From: Rathayibacter sp. VKM Ac-2759
GTDB taxonomy: Bacteria; Actinomycetota; Actinomycetes; Actinomycetales; Microbacteriaceae
Length of the DNA: 64,000 nucleotides
Reading direction: 5' to 3'
NCBI RefSeq assembly: GCF_009834225.1
Contig: NZ_CP047176.1
Span: forward strand, 1,054,001 to 1,118,000
Within the stretch, counting starts at the first letter, position 1, and every line of letters begins with the position of its first letter. The notes under the pieces are model-generated. The model did not search any database. It was not told where the DNA came from and saw only the letters and a program-made list of their open reading frames with translations. Below are positions 33,564-44,911 of the stretch, in pieces. The position numbers and the translations under genes are program-made.

Positions 33564-35807
33564 GTGGTAGCAGCCCTGTATCGCCGGTACCGGCCCGAGA
33601 CGTTCGCCGAGATGATCGGCCAGTCGCAGGTGACCGATCCGCTCATGACGGCCCTGCGCACCAACCGCGTCAATCACGCGTACCTCTTCAGCGGCCCGCG
33701 CGGCTGCGGCAAGACGACGTCGGCGCGCATCCTCGCCCGCTGCCTCAACTGCGCGGCGGGCCCCACCGACACCCCGTGCGGCGTCTGCGACAGCTGCGTC
33801 GAGCTCAGCCGCGACGGTCAGGGCTCGCTCGACGTGGTCGAGATCGACGCAGCGAGCCACAACGGAGTCGACGACGCGCGCGACCTCCGCGAGCGCGCCA
33901 TCTTCGCCCCGGCCCGCGACCGCTTCAAGATCTTCATCCTCGACGAGGCCCACATGGTCACGCCGCAGGGCTTCAACGCCCTGCTCAAGATCGTCGAGGA
34001 GCCGCCGGAGCACGTGAAGTTCATCTTCGCGACGACCGAGCCCGACAAGGTCATCGGCACCATCCGCTCCCGCACCCACCACTACCCGTTCCGGCTCGTG
34101 CCCCCCGCGCAGATGCTCGACTACACGCAGGAGCTCTGCGAGCGCGAGGGCGTGAGCGTCGCGGCCGGCGTCCTGCCGCTCGTCGTGCGCGCCGGCGGCG
34201 GCTCGGTCCGCGACACGCTGTCGCTGCTCGACCAGCTGATGGCGGGCTCAGAGGCCGAGACGATCGAGTACGAGCGGGCCGTCGCCCTGCTCGGCTACAC
34301 GCACGGCGCCCTCCTCGACGAGGTCATCGACGCTCTCGCCGAGCACGACTCGGCCGAGGCGTTCGGCGCGGTCGACCGCGTCATCCAGACGGGGCAGGAT
34401 CCGCGGCGCTTCGTCGAGGACCTCCTCGAGCGCCTGCGCGACCTCATCGTCGTCGCGGCCACCGGAGGCGCCGCCTCCGCCGTCCTGCGCGGCGTCTCGC
34501 AGGACGAGCTCGACCGCATGGCCGGGCAGTCGCGCGCCCTCGGGCTCGCCGAGCTCTCGAGGATCGCCGACATCGTCAACGACGCGCTGACCGAGATGAC
34601 GGGCGCGACCTCGCCGCGCCTGCACCTCGAGCTGATGATCGCGCGGACCCTCGTGCAGTCCGGGGGAGCGGTCGCCGCCCCGGCGCCGATCGCCCCTGCG
34701 TCGATCGCCCCCGCGCCGAGCAGGGAGGCGCCGCGGCAGCAGGCGCGCCCCGAGTCGCGACCGGCCGAGACCCGCGCGGCGGAGTCGCCCGTCCCCTCGC
34801 GTGCGCCGTCGCCCGCCTCGGTCCCGGAGTCGTTGGCCGCCGCGCCGCGCACCGAGGTCCCCGTCACCTCCGCCGCGGCCGTCGAGCGCGAGCCGGAGGC
34901 CGCTGCGGCCGCCGCCGAGCCCGTGACGTCACCGCCCGCTCCGGCCGCGCCCGCTCCGTCCGCCCCGGCCCCGGCCGTCGCGGCCGACGAGGCAGGCGGC
35001 GTCACCCTGCAGCGGATGAAGGACAGCTGGCCCGAGATCCTCGAGGTCGTGCAGAAGGCGCGGATGACGGCGTGGCTCGTCGCCTACACCGCTCAGGTCC
35101 GCGCCCTCAAGGACGACGTCCTCACGCTCTCCTTCCCGAGCCAGACCGACGTCGACTCGTTCAAGATGCCCGGCACGGCGGGGCAGCCCGGCGTCAGCGA
35201 GTACCTCCGCCAGGCGATCCAGCAGGTGCTCGGTCTGCGGGTCAAGTACATCGCTCGCGTCGAGCCCTCCGCCGTCGCCCCCGAGGCCGAGCGCGCCGCG
35301 GTCGAGGCTGCGCCCGCCGCTCCTGCGCCGCGGGCGCAGCCGTCCGAGGAGGCGTCGACCGGCTCCGACGGCTGGGCGACCGTCGCGATCCCCGCCGACC
35401 CGGTCGCGGCTCCCGATCCCGCGGACGCCGACTCCGTCGCAGCCCCCGAGCCCGCCCGCTCCGCGGCTCCCGCGCCCACCCTGGCCCCCGCCGCCTCCGA
35501 CGCCCCTCCGTTCGACGAGGAGCCGCCCGAGGAGGACATGCCGCCCGTCGAGCCGCCGATGCCCGACTCCTGGGCGACCGTCGCCCCTCCCGGCGAGCCC
35601 GCTGCGGCTCCCGAGCCCGTGCGCGCCCCGGCGCCCGCCCCGGAGCGCCGCGCCCCGGCCGAGCGGCCCGCGACCCGCACCACCCGCGCCTCGACCGCCG
35701 ACGGCCGGCAGCGCTACGGCGAGGCCGTCGTCCGCGAGATCCTCGGCGCCCAGTTCATCGAGGAGCAGCCGCACGTGCCGCGCGGCCCCCGCGTGACCGG
35801 CGCATGA
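33564..35807 (+). CDS. dnaX: DNA polymerase III subunit gamma/tau
   Basis: A 747-residue clamp-loader ATPase. The N-terminal 370 residues hold [15 protein letters not shown], Walker A GPRGCGKT, a zinc module with four cysteines (CLNC...CGVCDSC), DEAHMVT and the sensor region [14 protein letters not shown]. From about residue 375 the chain is an Ala/Pro-rich linker, followed by a tau-like domain ([18 protein letters not shown]) and a second Pro/Ala/Glu-rich stretch before the conserved end [19 protein letters not shown] start without a ribosome site. recR follows 37 nt downstream, the classic pairing. Confidence 0.95.
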   Translation: MVAALYRRYRPETFAEMIGQSQVTDPLMTALRTNRVNHAYLFSGPRGCGKTTSARILARCLNCAAGPTDTPCGVCDSCVELSRDGQGSLDVVEIDAASHNGVDDARDLRERAIFAPARDRFKIFILDEAHMVTPQGFNALLKIVEEPPEHVKFIFATTEPDKVIGTIRSRTHHYPFRLVPPAQMLDYTQELCEREGVSVAAGVLPLVVRAGGGSVRDTLSLLDQLMAGSEAETIEYERAVALLGYTHGALLDEVIDALAEHDSAEAFGAVDRVIQTGQDPRRFVEDLLERLRDLIVVAATGGAASAVLRGVSQDELDRMAGQSRALGLAELSRIADIVNDALTEMTGATSPRLHLELMIARTLVQSGGAVAAPAPIAPASIAPAPSREAPRQQARPESRPAETRAAESPVPSRAPSPASVPESLAAAPRTEVPVTSAAAVEREPEAAAAAAEPVTSPPAPAAPAPSAPAPAVAADEAGGVTLQRMKDSWPEILEVVQKARMTAWLVAYTAQVRALKDDVLTLSFPSQTDVDSFKMPGTAGQPGVSEYLRQAIQQVLGLRVKYIARVEPSAVAPEAERAAVEAAPAAPAPRAQPSEEASTGSDGWATVAIPADPVAAPDPADADSVAAPEPARSAAPAPTLAPAASDAPPFDEEPPEEDMPPVEPPMPDSWATVAPPGEPAAAPEPVRAPAPAPERRAPAERPATRTTRASTADGRQRYGEAVVREILGAQFIEEQPHVPRGPRVTGA

Positions 35808-35844
35808 CCCGCACCACCGACCCCTCCCGAGAGGAGGCGACCGC

Positions 35845-36444
35845 ATGTACGAAGGCATCGTCCAGGAGCTGATCGACGAGCTCGGCCGGCTCCCCGGCAT
35901 CGGCCCGAAGTCGGCCCAGCGCATCGCGTTCCACATCCTGCAGACCGAGACGTTCGACGTGACCCGGCTTGCCGAGATCCTCCTCGAGCTGCGCACGCGC
36001 GTGCACTTCTGCGACATCTGCGGCAACGTCGCCGAGGAGGCGACCTGCGGCATCTGCCGCGACCCTCGCCGCAGCCGCGCCGTCATCTGCGTCGTCGAGG
36101 AGGCCAAGGACGTCCCCGCCATCGAGCGCACCCGCGAGTTCCGCGGCCTCTACCACGTGCTCGGCGGCGCGATCAGCCCGATCGACGGCATCGGACCGGA
36201 TCAGCTCCGCATCCGCCAGCTCCTCCAGCGGCTCGCCGACGGCGAGGTGCAGGAGGTCATCATCGCCACCGACCCCAACCTCGAGGGCGAGGCGACCGCG
36301 ACCTACCTCTCCCGCATGCTCGGCACCCTCGGCATCCGCATCACCCGGCTCGCCTCGGGTCTGCCGGTCGGCGGAGACCTCGAGTACGCCGACGAGATCA
36401 CGCTCGGCCGCGCCTTCGAGGGCCGCCGCCTCGTCGAGAACTGA
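35845..36444 (+). CDS. recR: Recombination mediator RecR
   Basis: A 199-residue protein of standard length. It works with RecO and RecF to load RecA on gapped DNA. Visible in order: helix-hairpin-helix [17 protein letters not shown], zinc finger [16 protein letters not shown], and the Toprim segment [24 protein letters not shown] ribosome site precedes the ATG. It follows dnaX and precedes lysC, as in other actinobacteria. Confidence 0.97.
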   Translation: MYEGIVQELIDELGRLPGIGPKSAQRIAFHILQTETFDVTRLAEILLELRTRVHFCDICGNVAEEATCGICRDPRRSRAVICVVEEAKDVPAIERTREFRGLYHVLGGAISPIDGIGPDQLRIRQLLQRLADGEVQEVIIATDPNLEGEATATYLSRMLGTLGIRITRLASGLPVGGDLEYADEITLGRAFEGRRLVEN

Positions 36445-36549
36445 CCGGCGCTCGCGGGGCACGACACATTGCCGCTCCCGCATGCGCCCGCCGGTAGACT
36501 CGTCCGTCGGGTCGCGACGGCCCCTGAGCCACTGACCCGGGAGTTGCGC

Positions 36550-39025
<2,476 letters not shown>

Positions 39026-39030
39026 GCCCC

Positions 39031-39061
39031 GGCGGGTCCGTGCTCGCAGCGCGGACCCGCC
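39031..39061 (+). terminator. Terminator hairpin after asd
   Basis: GGCGGGTCCG (39031-39040) and CGGACCCGCC (39052-39061) pair perfectly around an 11-nt loop, 5 nt after the asd stop. Confidence 0.75.
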
Positions 39062-39131
39062 GCTCGTGGAAAAGCCGCGAATTTGATGGGCGGGTCGCTC
39101 CCCGTCCCGCCTTCGCGGGGCGGCGCGACGG

Positions 39132-39137
39132 TAAACT
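39132..39137 (+). promoter_or_regulatory. -10-like hexamer TAAACT, leaderless start of mqo
   Basis: TAAACT lies 8 nt before the GTG at 39146. A small CCCGC-CTTC-GCGGG hairpin (39106-39119) lies just upstream in the promoter spacer region. Confidence 0.5.
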
Positions 39138-39145
39138 CGACTCTC

Positions 39146-40633
39146 GTGAACTCCTCGGAACCGGTCGACGTCGCCCTCATCGGAGGCGGCATCATGAGTG
39201 CCACCCTCGGTGCCCTCCTCACCAAGCTCCAGCCCGACTGGACGATCGCCGCGTACGAGCGCCTCGGCGACGTCGCCCAGGAGTCGTCGAACCCGTGGAA
39301 CAACGCGGGCACCGGCCACGCCGCGCTCTGCGAGCTGAACTACATGCCGGAGGCGGCTGACGGCTCCGTCGATCCCGCCAAGGCGATCCAGATCAACGAG
39401 CAGTTCCAGATCTCGCGCCAGTTCTGGTCGAGCCTCGTCGAGGCGGGCGACATCCGCGAGCCCTCGAGCTTCATCAACCCCGCCCCGCACATGACCTTCG
39501 TGCACGGCGAGGCGAACGTCGAGTACCTCCGCAAGCGCTACGAGGCACTGAAGGACCAGCCGCTCTTCGCCGGCATGGAGTTCACCGAGAGCATCAAGAC
39601 CATCCACGAGTGGGCTCCGCTCCTGATGGAGCAGCGTCCCGCCGGCGGCGGACCCTATGCGGCCACCCGGATCCCCGCCGGGACCGACGTCGACTTCGGC
39701 TCGCTGACCCACCAGCTCTTCGACCACGTCGTGGCCCACGGGGGCACTCTCGACACCGGCCACGAGGTCACGAACGTCACCCGCCAGAAGGACGGCACGT
39801 GGCGCCTCGACCTCAAGCAGGTCGTCGGAGGCACCCCCAAGCGCGTCACGGCGCGCTTCGTGTTCGTCGGCGCGGGCGGCGGAGCCCTGCACCTGCTGCA
39901 GAAGTCGGGCATCCCCGAGATCAAGGGCTTCGGAGGCTTCCCGATCTCGGGCCAGTTCCTCCGCACCGACAACCCCGAGCTCGTCGCGAAGCACCAGGCG
40001 AAGGTCTACGGCAAGGCGGCCGTCGGCGCTCCGCCCATGTCCGTGCCGCACCTCGACACGCGCGTGGTCGACGGGCAGGCCTCCCTGCTCTTCGGCCCGT
40101 ACGCCGGCTTCACGCCCAAGTTCCTCAAGCGCGGGTCGTGGCTCGACCTGCCGCTCTCGATCCGCCCGCACAACATCGGCCCGATGCTGGCGGTCGCCCG
40201 CGACAACCTCGACCTGATGAAGTACCTCCTCGGCGAGGTCCTCGCCGGCCGCTCGAAGAAGCTGAAGGCGCTGCGCGAGTTCCTGCCGACCGCGCGCTCC
40301 GAGGACTGGTACCTGATCACCGCCGGGCAGCGCGTCCAGGTGATGAAGAAGGACGAGAAGAAGGGCGGAGTGCTGCAGTTCGGCACCGAGGTCATCACCG
40401 GCGCCGACGGCTCGATCGCCGGTCTCCTCGGAGCCTCTCCCGGTGCGTCGACGGCCGTGCCGATCATGCTCGACATCGTCAAGCGCTGCTTCCCCGACCG
40501 CATGAAGGCGTGGGAGCCGCGCATGCGCTCGCTGGTGCCGAGCTACGGATCGACGCTCAACGACACCCCCGAGGTGGCCGAGCGGACCGTCAGCGCGACC
40601 TCGGAGGCTCTGGCGCTGAGCGCCTCCGTCTGA
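39146..40633 (+). CDS. mqo: Malate:quinone oxidoreductase
   Basis: A 495-residue FAD enzyme that oxidises malate to oxaloacetate and passes electrons to menaquinone at the membrane, bypassing soluble malate dehydrogenase. The FAD fold DVALIGGGIMSATLGALL (part) is followed by the family signature NPWNNAGTGHAALCELNY. GTG at 39146 is preferred because a TAAACT hexamer sits 8 nt upstream; an in-frame ATG at 39083 would add 21 residues. Monocistronic. Confidence 0.95.
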   Translation: MNSSEPVDVALIGGGIMSATLGALLTKLQPDWTIAAYERLGDVAQESSNPWNNAGTGHAALCELNYMPEAADGSVDPAKAIQINEQFQISRQFWSSLVEAGDIREPSSFINPAPHMTFVHGEANVEYLRKRYEALKDQPLFAGMEFTESIKTIHEWAPLLMEQRPAGGGPYAATRIPAGTDVDFGSLTHQLFDHVVAHGGTLDTGHEVTNVTRQKDGTWRLDLKQVVGGTPKRVTARFVFVGAGGGALHLLQKSGIPEIKGFGGFPISGQFLRTDNPELVAKHQAKVYGKAAVGAPPMSVPHLDTRVVDGQASLLFGPYAGFTPKFLKRGSWLDLPLSIRPHNIGPMLAVARDNLDLMKYLLGEVLAGRSKKLKALREFLPTARSEDWYLITAGQRVQVMKKDEKKGGVLQFGTEVITGADGSIAGLLGASPGASTAVPIMLDIVKRCFPDRMKAWEPRMRSLVPSYGSTLNDTPEVAERTVSATSEALALSASV

Positions 40634-40663
40634 CCTCTCGCGCACGGCGGGCGCCCCGGGCGT

Positions 40664-40681
40664 TCGAACGTATGTTCTAAT
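40664..40681 (+). promoter_or_regulatory. LexA-like SOS box overlapping a -10 hexamer
   Basis: TCGAACGTATGTTCTA contains GAAC-N4-GTTC (40666-40677), the core of the actinobacterial and Bacillus LexA site. It overlaps TCTAAT (40676-40681), a -10-like hexamer 6 nt before the ATG at 40688, an ideal place for repression. Confidence 0.75.
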
Positions 40682-40687
40682 GGCTCC

Positions 40688-41815
40688 ATGAGGTGGAGCG
40701 GACAGTCGGTCGGAGCGCCGGACGACAGCGCCCTCCCCGGGCTGGTCCGGATCTCCGATCTCGTGCGGACGGTCCGGACACCGGAGTTCGACGGCATCAC
40801 CTTCTACGAGATCCTCGCGAAGTCGGCGCTCAACCGGGTGCACACCTCGTCGAAGATGCCCTTCGGCTGGACCATCAATCCGATGCGGGGCTGCACGCAC
40901 GCCTGCACCTACTGCTTCGCCCGCCCGACCCACGAGTACCTCGAGTTCGACGGCGGCCGCGACTTCGACTCGCAGATCGTCGTCAAGGTCAACGTCGCCG
41001 AGGTGCTCACCCGCGAGCTGGCGCGGCCGAGCTGGGAGCGGCACCCGGTCGCGCTCGGCACCAACACCGACCCCTACCAGCGGGCCGAGGGGCGGTACCG
41101 GCTGATGCCCGGCATCATCGCGGCCCTCGCCGCGTCGGGGACGCCGCTGTCGATCCTGACCAAGGGCTCGCTCCTCCGGCGCGACCTGCCGCTGCTGCGC
41201 GAGGCGGCCGAGCACGTCCCCGTCGACCTCGGGCTCTCGATCGCCGTCTGGGACGAGGATCTGCAGCACTCCCTCGAGCCCGGCGCGCCCTCGGCCGCCG
41301 CGCGGCTCGCCACGGTCACCGCCGCACGGGAGGCGGGGTTCGAGTGCTCGGTGTTCCTCATGCCGATCCTGCCCTTCCTCACCGACACGACAGCGCACCT
41401 CGACGAGGCTCTGCGCGCGTGCCGGGCGGCGGGCGCGAGCTCGATCATGTACTCGACCCTCTACCTCAAGCCCGGTGTGAAGGAGTGGTTCCTGCAGTGG
41501 CTCGCGCACGAGCACCCCGAGCTCCTCGACCGGTACCGCTCGCTCTACCCGGGGCGCTCCGCCTACGCTCCCGCCGAGTACCGCCGGTGGCTGTCCGCGC
41601 GGATCCGCCCGCTGATGCGCGCCCACCGGCTCGAGCAGGGCGAGGAGGACCCGGCGACGGGCTCCGTGCGCTCCTCGGCGCTCGGATCGCTGGGGACGCT
41701 CCGGACCCTCGGGGGAGAGCGGCGCTCGCTCCAGCACGACGGGCTCCTCGCCGAGGAGCTCGGAGCCGCCGGCGCGGCGATGCTGCCGGGGGTGGGCCAG
41801 CCGACGCTCTTCTGA
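40688..41815 (+). CDS. Rv2578c-family radical SAM protein
   Basis: A 375-residue protein with the radical SAM cluster motif CTHACTYC, following the family opening INPMRGC. It belongs to the SplB-like/Rv2578c group of iron-sulfur enzymes, whose substrate is not established. Other family signs are ALGTNTDPYQRAEG, ILTKGSLLRRD and VFLMPILPFLTD. A LexA-like box covers its promoter, suggesting induction by DNA damage and a repair or nucleotide-related function. Start is ATG, 6 nt after TCTAAT. It is followed 38 nt later by a LuxR-type regulator with its own -10-like element. Confidence 0.88.
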   Translation: MRWSGQSVGAPDDSALPGLVRISDLVRTVRTPEFDGITFYEILAKSALNRVHTSSKMPFGWTINPMRGCTHACTYCFARPTHEYLEFDGGRDFDSQIVVKVNVAEVLTRELARPSWERHPVALGTNTDPYQRAEGRYRLMPGIIAALAASGTPLSILTKGSLLRRDLPLLREAAEHVPVDLGLSIAVWDEDLQHSLEPGAPSAAARLATVTAAREAGFECSVFLMPILPFLTDTTAHLDEALRACRAAGASSIMYSTLYLKPGVKEWFLQWLAHEHPELLDRYRSLYPGRSAYAPAEYRRWLSARIRPLMRAHRLEQGEEDPATGSVRSSALGSLGTLRTLGGERRSLQHDGLLAEELGAAGAAMLPGVGQPTLF

Positions 41816-41841
41816 CTCCGGTGCGCCGACTCGACCGCGAT

Positions 41842-41847
41842 TAGGAT
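41842..41847 (+). promoter_or_regulatory. -10-like hexamer TAGGAT, leaderless start
   Basis: TAGGAT lies 6 nt before the ATG at 41854. Confidence 0.5.
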
Positions 41848-41853
41848 CGACGC

Positions 41854-42558
41854 ATGGTCACCCGCTCCGGTGAGCCCTCGACGGGCTCCTCCGCCCGGAG
41901 CGCCGACGACGACGGGCCCCGCCCCGTGCGGCTCGGGCTCCTCGACGACCACGAGCTGGTCCGCGACAGCATGAGCAGCTGGATCGCGGCGCACGCCGTC
42001 GACTTCGAGCTCGTCGTCAGTGCGGGAACGTGGCTCGAGCTCGTGACGAGCACGGTGTTCCCCACGCAGCTCGTGATCATGGACTTCGAGCTGCGCGAGC
42101 CGATCTCGATCGAGGCGCGGATCCGCACCTGTCGAGCCGCGGGAGCGACGGTCGTCGTGATCTCCGAGCGCGAGGACGAGGAGACCCGCGAGCGCTCCCT
42201 GCGCGCCGGCGCCGCCCGGCACCTGACCCGGTCGCAGCCCATGCGCGAGGTGATGGAGAGCGCGCGGTCGGCGATGCAGATGCGCTCGGACGCCGGGACG
42301 ACGAGCCAGTGGCGTCCCCTCCCGATCGGCGTCGCCGCACAGCAGCGACCGCGCCTGAGCGCGGGGGAGCTGGAGGCGCTGCGCCTCTACGTCGCGGGCG
42401 CGAGCACTCCGGAGGTGGCGGCGCGGATGAACGTGCAGTTCGAGACCGCGAAGACCTACCTGCGCCGCGTTCGCCAGAAGTACGTCAAGATCGGACGTCC
42501 GGCCAGTCGCCGGGCCGAGCTGATCCGGCGCGCCGCCGAGGACGGATTCCTCGAGTGA
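41854..42558 (+). CDS. LuxR-type response regulator with atypical receiver
   Basis: A 234-residue protein: a receiver-like domain (about residues 27-145) followed by a LuxR helix-turn-helix (about 165-230; LSAGELEALRLYVAGAS, ARMNVQFETAKTYLRRV). The receiver keeps acidic DDHE and the phospho-acceptor Asp in VIMDFEL. The conserved Lys near the end of the domain appears replaced by Arg (RHLTRSQPMREV), and no kinase gene is nearby. It may act without classical phosphorylation. Thymidine kinase follows 46 nt later. Target genes are unknown. Confidence 0.82.
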   Translation: MVTRSGEPSTGSSARSADDDGPRPVRLGLLDDHELVRDSMSSWIAAHAVDFELVVSAGTWLELVTSTVFPTQLVIMDFELREPISIEARIRTCRAAGATVVVISEREDEETRERSLRAGAARHLTRSQPMREVMESARSAMQMRSDAGTTSQWRPLPIGVAAQQRPRLSAGELEALRLYVAGASTPEVAARMNVQFETAKTYLRRVRQKYVKIGRPASRRAELIRRAAEDGFLE

Positions 42559-42604
42559 GGCTCCGGATCGGGCTGCGGCCGTCGCGAGAGATCTGAGGAG
42601 TCCG

Positions 42605-43213
42605 ATGGCGAAGCTGTACTTCCGGTACGGGGCGATGAACAGCGGCAAGAGCACCTCCCTGCTGCAGGCCGCCTTCAACTACGAGGAGCGCGGGCACCGG
42701 GTGCTGCTCGCGAAGCCGGCGGTCGACACGAAGGGCGACGAGCTCATCGTGTCGCGCCTCGGCGTGACCCGTCCGGTGGACATCCTCTTCCACCCGGGCG
42801 AGGACCCGGTCGCCGTCTTCACCGCGGCACGGGCCCGCGTGCTCGCGGAATCGGCGCGCGACGTCAGCGCGCTGCTCGTCGACGAGGCGCAGTTCCTGCC
42901 CGAGGAGCACGTCGACGATCTGCTGCGGATCGCCATCCTCGAGAACGTCCCGGTGCTCGCCTACGGCATCCGGACCGACTTCAGAACGGCCGCGTTCCCC
43001 GGAAGCAGGCGGCTCCTCGAGATCGCGCACAGCCTCGAGGAGCTCAAGACCATCTGCCGGTGCGGGCGCAAGGCGATCTTCAACGGGCGCGTCGTCGACG
43101 GCCGTTTCGTCTTCGACGGTGACCAGGTGGCGATCGACGGAGCCGAGGTGACGTACGAGGCGCTCTGCGGATCCTGCTATCTGCAGGAGAGCCGCGGTCG
43201 CCTGAGAGGCTGA
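42605..43213 (+). CDS. tdk: Thymidine kinase
   Basis: A 202-residue type II (TK1-like) kinase that salvages thymidine to dTMP. It shows the P-loop FRYGAMNSGKST, LLVDEAQFL, and the zinc-site cysteines CRCG and CGSC that close the lasso domain. A GAGGAG ribosome site precedes the ATG. It lies between a regulator and the exopolysaccharide genes and is probably independent of both. Confidence 0.94.
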   Translation: MAKLYFRYGAMNSGKSTSLLQAAFNYEERGHRVLLAKPAVDTKGDELIVSRLGVTRPVDILFHPGEDPVAVFTAARARVLAESARDVSALLVDEAQFLPEEHVDDLLRIAILENVPVLAYGIRTDFRTAAFPGSRRLLEIAHSLEELKTICRCGRKAIFNGRVVDGRFVFDGDQVAIDGAEVTYEALCGSCYLQESRGRLRG

Positions 43214-43264
43214 CAGCTGAGGATCCGTCGAGTGCGCGACACCCACCCGAAACGAGGATGTGGG

Positions 43265-43270
43265 TAGCCT
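43265..43270 (+). promoter_or_regulatory. -10-like hexamer TAGCCT before the exopolysaccharide genes
   Basis: TAGCCT lies 7 nt before the GTG at 43278, consistent with leaderless initiation of the sugar transferase. Confidence 0.45.
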
Positions 43271-43277
43271 TGCGGGC

Positions 43278-44879
43278 GTGACATCACGGGAAACGGAAGC
43301 ACCCCTCTCGCAGCAGCAGGAGGGCTCCGACCATCTCGAGCAGTCGGGTGAGCGCGCGAGGGCCGCTCGTCAGCACGTGAACGCAGGGGGATCGATGACG
43401 GCGCAGGGGATCACGCCGAGGCGCCGACCGTCATGGGAGCAGGACTACCGGAGACGGCTCCTCCTCTCGGACGTCATCGCGATCGTCGTCTCCGTCTTCG
43501 GGACGCAGCTCGTCTGGTTCGACCTCGACCTCAACTCCGACGTAGGCTTCAACAACCCCGTCGACATCGCCATCAGCTACACCTGGGTCTCCGTCGTCCT
43601 GTCGGTCGCCTGGCTGCTCGCACTGCAGGTCTTCGACACCCGCGATCGCCGCATCGTCGGCACCGGCTACGTGGAGTACCGCCGCATCGTCGACGCCTCC
43701 ATCTGGCTCTTCGGCATCGTCGCGATCATCGCCTACCTGCTGCAGATCCTGCTGGCCCGCGGCTACATCGTCACCGCGTTCCCCTTCGGCATCGTCCTCA
43801 TCTGCGCGGGCCGGCTGGGCTGGCGCTCGTGGCTCACCCGTCAGCGCCGGCAGGGCCGCTACGCCAGCCAGGTCGTCCTGCTCGGCTCCCGCGCGAGCGT
43901 GCTGCACACCGCTCGGGAGCTCCGCCGCGGGACCGAGGCCGGCTACAAGCTGGTGGGCGCCGTCTCGACGTCGCCGGGGGGTGCGGAGGCGCTCCGCTCG
44001 GAGGACGAGCTGTCCGGTCTCGCGCTGCACGGCTTCACGGGGATCGACGGCGTCCGCGCCGTGATGGATGCGACCGGCGCCGACACCGTGGTCGTCACGA
44101 GTTCCGACGAGCTCGCACCGCAGCGCATCCGCGAGCTGAGCTGGACCCTCGAGCCCGGTCGCGAGCACCTCGTGGTGGCGCCGAGCCTCACCGACATCGG
44201 CGGTCCGCGCATCCACACCCGGCCGGTCGCCGGCCTCCCGCTGATCCACGTGGAGACCCCGCGGTTCGACGGTCGTCAGCGCTTCGCGAAGCGCCTCTTC
44301 GACATCGCCGCGTCGACGCTGCTCATCATCCTCAGCGCCCCCGTGCTGGTCGTCGTCGCGGTCCTCGTCAAGGCGACGAGCCCGGGGCCGATCCTGTTCC
44401 GTCAGGAGCGCATCGGGCTGAACGGCGCGACGTTCGAGATGCTCAAGTTCCGCTCGATGGTCGTCGACGCCGAGGCGCGGCTCGCGGCCCTCGCGGCCCA
44501 GCAGCGCGACGAGGGCAACTCCGTCCTGTTCAAGATGGCGAAGGACCCCCGCGTCACGAAGGTCGGCACGGTCCTCCGCCGCTTCAGCCTCGACGAGCTG
44601 CCCCAGTTCCTCAACGTCTTCCGCGGCGACATGTCGCTGATCGGCCCGCGCCCTCCGCTGGGTCGCGAGGTCGAGCAGTACGAGGAGCACGTGCACCGGC
44701 GCTTCCTGATGAAGCCGGGAATCACGGGCCTCTGGCAGGTCAGCGGACGCTCGAACCTCTCCTGGGAGGACACCGTCCGCCTCGACCTGTACTACGTCGA
44801 GAACTGGTCGATGACGGGCGACCTCATCATCCTCTTCAAGACCGCGCGCGCCGTCCTCGCGCGGGACGGAGCGTATTGA
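43278..44879 (+). CDS. Polyprenyl-phosphate sugar-1-phosphate transferase (exopolysaccharide priming)
   Basis: A 533-residue membrane enzyme of the WbaP/CpsE type. It transfers a hexose 1-phosphate from a UDP-sugar to undecaprenyl phosphate to begin a repeat unit. About four membrane segments (residues about 55-195) precede a nucleotide-binding-like region, then a further membrane helix (LFDIAASTLLIILSAPVLVV) and the cytoplasmic bacterial sugar transferase domain with SPGPILFRQERIG, FKFRSM-like LKFRSMV, RRFSLDELPQ and GPRPPLGREV. GTG at 43278 fits the leaderless pattern; the ATG at 43395 behind CAGGGGG is the alternative. First gene of a five-gene exopolysaccharide module. Confidence 0.9.
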   Translation: MTSRETEAPLSQQQEGSDHLEQSGERARAARQHVNAGGSMTAQGITPRRRPSWEQDYRRRLLLSDVIAIVVSVFGTQLVWFDLDLNSDVGFNNPVDIAISYTWVSVVLSVAWLLALQVFDTRDRRIVGTGYVEYRRIVDASIWLFGIVAIIAYLLQILLARGYIVTAFPFGIVLICAGRLGWRSWLTRQRRQGRYASQVVLLGSRASVLHTARELRRGTEAGYKLVGAVSTSPGGAEALRSEDELSGLALHGFTGIDGVRAVMDATGADTVVVTSSDELAPQRIRELSWTLEPGREHLVVAPSLTDIGGPRIHTRPVAGLPLIHVETPRFDGRQRFAKRLFDIAASTLLIILSAPVLVVVAVLVKATSPGPILFRQERIGLNGATFEMLKFRSMVVDAEARLAALAAQQRDEGNSVLFKMAKDPRVTKVGTVLRRFSLDELPQFLNVFRGDMSLIGPRPPLGREVEQYEEHVHRRFLMKPGITGLWQVSGRSNLSWEDTVRLDLYYVENWSMTGDLIILFKTARAVLARDGAY

Positions 44880-44911
44880 TCGGCACCACCACGGCCCTCC
44901 CGGTGCGGAGC

